Source: Ascochyta rabiei
Lineage: Eukaryota > Ascomycota > Dothideomycetes > Pleosporales > Didymellaceae
Length of the DNA: 64,000 bases
Direction: 5' to 3'
NCBI RefSeq assembly: GCF_004011695.2
Contig: NC_082411.1
Coordinates: forward strand, 992,001-1,056,000
Position numbers and translations under genes: made by a program
In this document: positions 62,441 through 64,000 of the stretch, in pieces
Layout: each line of letters opens with the position of its first letter
Numbering within the stretch: the stretch's first letter is position 1
Notes under the pieces: model-generated
Told to the model about the DNA's origin: nothing
The model's database searches: none
What the model saw: only the letters and a program-made list of their open reading frames with translations

Positions 62441-64000
62441 ATGACAATGTTGACCAAGACAGTAGTATTGGCCCTCTTGTTGCACGCCAGCCTCGCAAGC
62501 TCTGCACCGACCAATTCTACAGGCCCTACAGCGCACCTAAGAAATGGTACTTACCAAGGTGTCTACTCACCTGGGTACGATCAAGACTATTTCCTCGGCA
62601 TCCCATACGCGCAACCCCCAGTCGGTAATTTGAGATTTCGAAGCCCTGTTAGCTTGAATCAGAGCTGGAGCGGTGTAAAACCAGCTACACAGTATTCTGG
62701 CGAGGTCTGTGCCCTTGACCCTTGAAGTGTGATGCAAGGAGGAGTCAATCGCTGATATTGAACAGTGTTACGGTTATGGGTCCGATCAATGGAACTATCC
62801 CGTATCAGAAGACTGTCTCTATATCAATGTAGTTCGCCCCGCTGGCTGTGAGGACGAAAAGCTGCCTGTTGCTTTCTGGATCCATGGAGGTGGTTACTAC
62901 ATGGGTGGAGGAGTGGATCAACGTTACAATATGTCCTTCATGGTCGAGAACTCAGTCAAAGTTGGCAAGCCAATGGTTGGTGTGACCATCAACTACCGTC
63001 TCAGCGCTTGGGGCTTCTTGAGTGGAAGCGAAGAGATCAAAGACTCTGGAGAGATGAATCTTGGACTCAGAGATCAGCGACTCGCCATGCATTGGGTGCA
63101 AGACAATATTGAGGCTTTTGGCGGTACGTTGTGTCATCAAAAGCGTGAAGTGTAAAGCTTACGGTATCAAGGCGATCCAGATAAAGTCACCATCTTCGGC
63201 GAAAGCGCAGGAGCTGGATCCGTAGGTTTCCACCTCACAGCCTACAGCGGACGAGACGACAAGCTTTTCCGCAGCGCTGTCATGCAGTCCGGTAACCCTG
63301 TACACTTCAATCGTCTCAACGATCCGCTGGGGTTTGCCGACATGTACAATGCGATCCTCGGCCGCACACCCTGCATGAACGCCTCTTCACCCCTGGAATG
63401 CCTGCGCATACTGCCCGCCGAACAGTTCAACGCCGCAATCAACGTCACAAGCGCCACCTTGAACACGACACAGTTCATGCCCGTTCTCGACGGTGACTTC
63501 ATCCAGAAACGTACTTCAATCCAGATGAGCAACGGCGAATTCGTGCACGTACCCATCATCAGCGGCGCAAACAGTGATGAAGGAACTGCCTTCTCGCCCG
63601 AGCCCGTCAACACAACTGAGGATTTATACACCTTCATGACAACTGGGGACCGCGCCGTTCCACCCGCCCTCGCAAACCAACTTCTCGAAGTGTACCCTGA
63701 CGACCTATCTGTCAACGTGGTCGCGAGCCTTGGAGACACAAGACCAGGTCCGCCTTTTGGTGCGCAGTTCCGCCGCTCAGCATCCTACTACAGCGATCAG
63801 GTCTTCATCGCGCCGAGAAGGTTGACATGCCAAACGTGGGCTGCTGCCGGTGTCCCAGCATACTGCTACCGCTTCAACGCCATCCCCGCTGGCCTCCCAC
63901 CGGCCCTTGGTGTTACGCATTTCCAAGAGGTGTCATTCGTCTTCCTCAACCTACTCGGCGTCGGCTATGCGCCCGCAGCCGTGCCGCCGTTTACAAACAA
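62441..64000 (+). CDS. secreted type-B carboxylesterase/lipase, truncated by the window end
   Basis: Exons 62441-62704, 62766-63123 and 63172 to the edge; the first intron has an atypical GTCTGT donor, the second GTACGT. MTMLTKTVVLALLLHASLAS is a signal peptide. Alpha/beta-hydrolase marks: YFLGIPYAQPPVGNLRFRSP, SEDCLYINVVRP, an oxyanion HGGGY motif in WIHGGGYYMGGGVDQ, VGVTINYRLSAWGF, the nucleophile elbow VTIFGESAGAGSVGFHL, and the acid member in IISGANSDEGTAFSP. The catalytic His would lie beyond the window. Several Asn-X-Ser/Thr sites agree with secretion. Fungal members hydrolyse esters of lipids, plant phenolics or xenobiotics; the substrate cannot be inferred. About 480 residues are visible. 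Confidence 0.92.

Overview
This window is nuclear DNA of a filamentous ascomycete (Pezizomycotina; Dothideomycetes is my best guess from protein style, not something I can prove). The grounds are short 40-120 bp GT-AG introns with CTRAY-type branch points just before the acceptor, Zn2Cys6 regulators (one carrying a DUF3425-like C-terminus), a quinate activator/repressor gene pair, a GPI-type fasciclin protein, dispersed intron-containing tRNA, and abundant hexanucleotide microsatellites. Exon junctions given here were read by eye; almost all were checked for reading phase, and total coding lengths divide by three.

Layout. 1-5.6 kb: the 5' part of an Arg/Glu-rich protein gene running off the left edge, a Zrg17-like ER zinc transporter subunit, a two-TM membrane protein, tRNA-Phe(GAA) with a 12-nt intron, and a cyclin-L-like protein. 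5.9-10.6 kb: a hypothetical ORF and the spliceosomal kinase Prp4. 10.6-16.5 kb: gene-poor DNA with a 0.3-kb minisatellite, a 235-bp MITE with TA target duplication, and pyrimidine hexamer repeats. 16.6-18.3 kb: a seven-exon Zn2Cys6/DUF3425 regulator. 21-23.3 kb: an F-box/LRR-like protein with a Ser-Ala repeat. 25.3-26.5 kb: a two-domain FAS1 GPI protein. 28.2-34 kb: divergent quinate activator (QutA/QA-1F type) and repressor (QutR/QA-1S type), with none of the quinate enzyme genes nearby. 34.3-41.7 kb: a large Asn-repeat membrane protein, two hypothetical proteins and a conserved membrane/coiled-coil protein. 42.3-48.1 kb: two tandem, diverged paralogues of an unrecognised family that share an intron position and phase. 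49.3-51.1 kb: a six-TM-pair MFS glucose transporter. 53.4-61.8 kb: a block of conserved housekeeping genes arranged as divergent pairs, Sam50/Ubc6 and Tfg1/Cid1-like. 62.4 kb to the edge: a secreted type-B carboxylesterase, truncated.

The recognisable genes serve core processes (ER zinc supply and ERAD, splicing, transcription initiation, RNA tailing, mitochondrial outer membrane assembly) and carbon source use (quinate sensing, glucose uptake, ester hydrolysis). The most interesting items are the tandem unknown paralogue family, the orphan quinate regulator pair whose repressor has lost a catalytic lysine, the MITE, and the recurrent hexamer repeats that turn into dipeptide repeats when they fall in exons.
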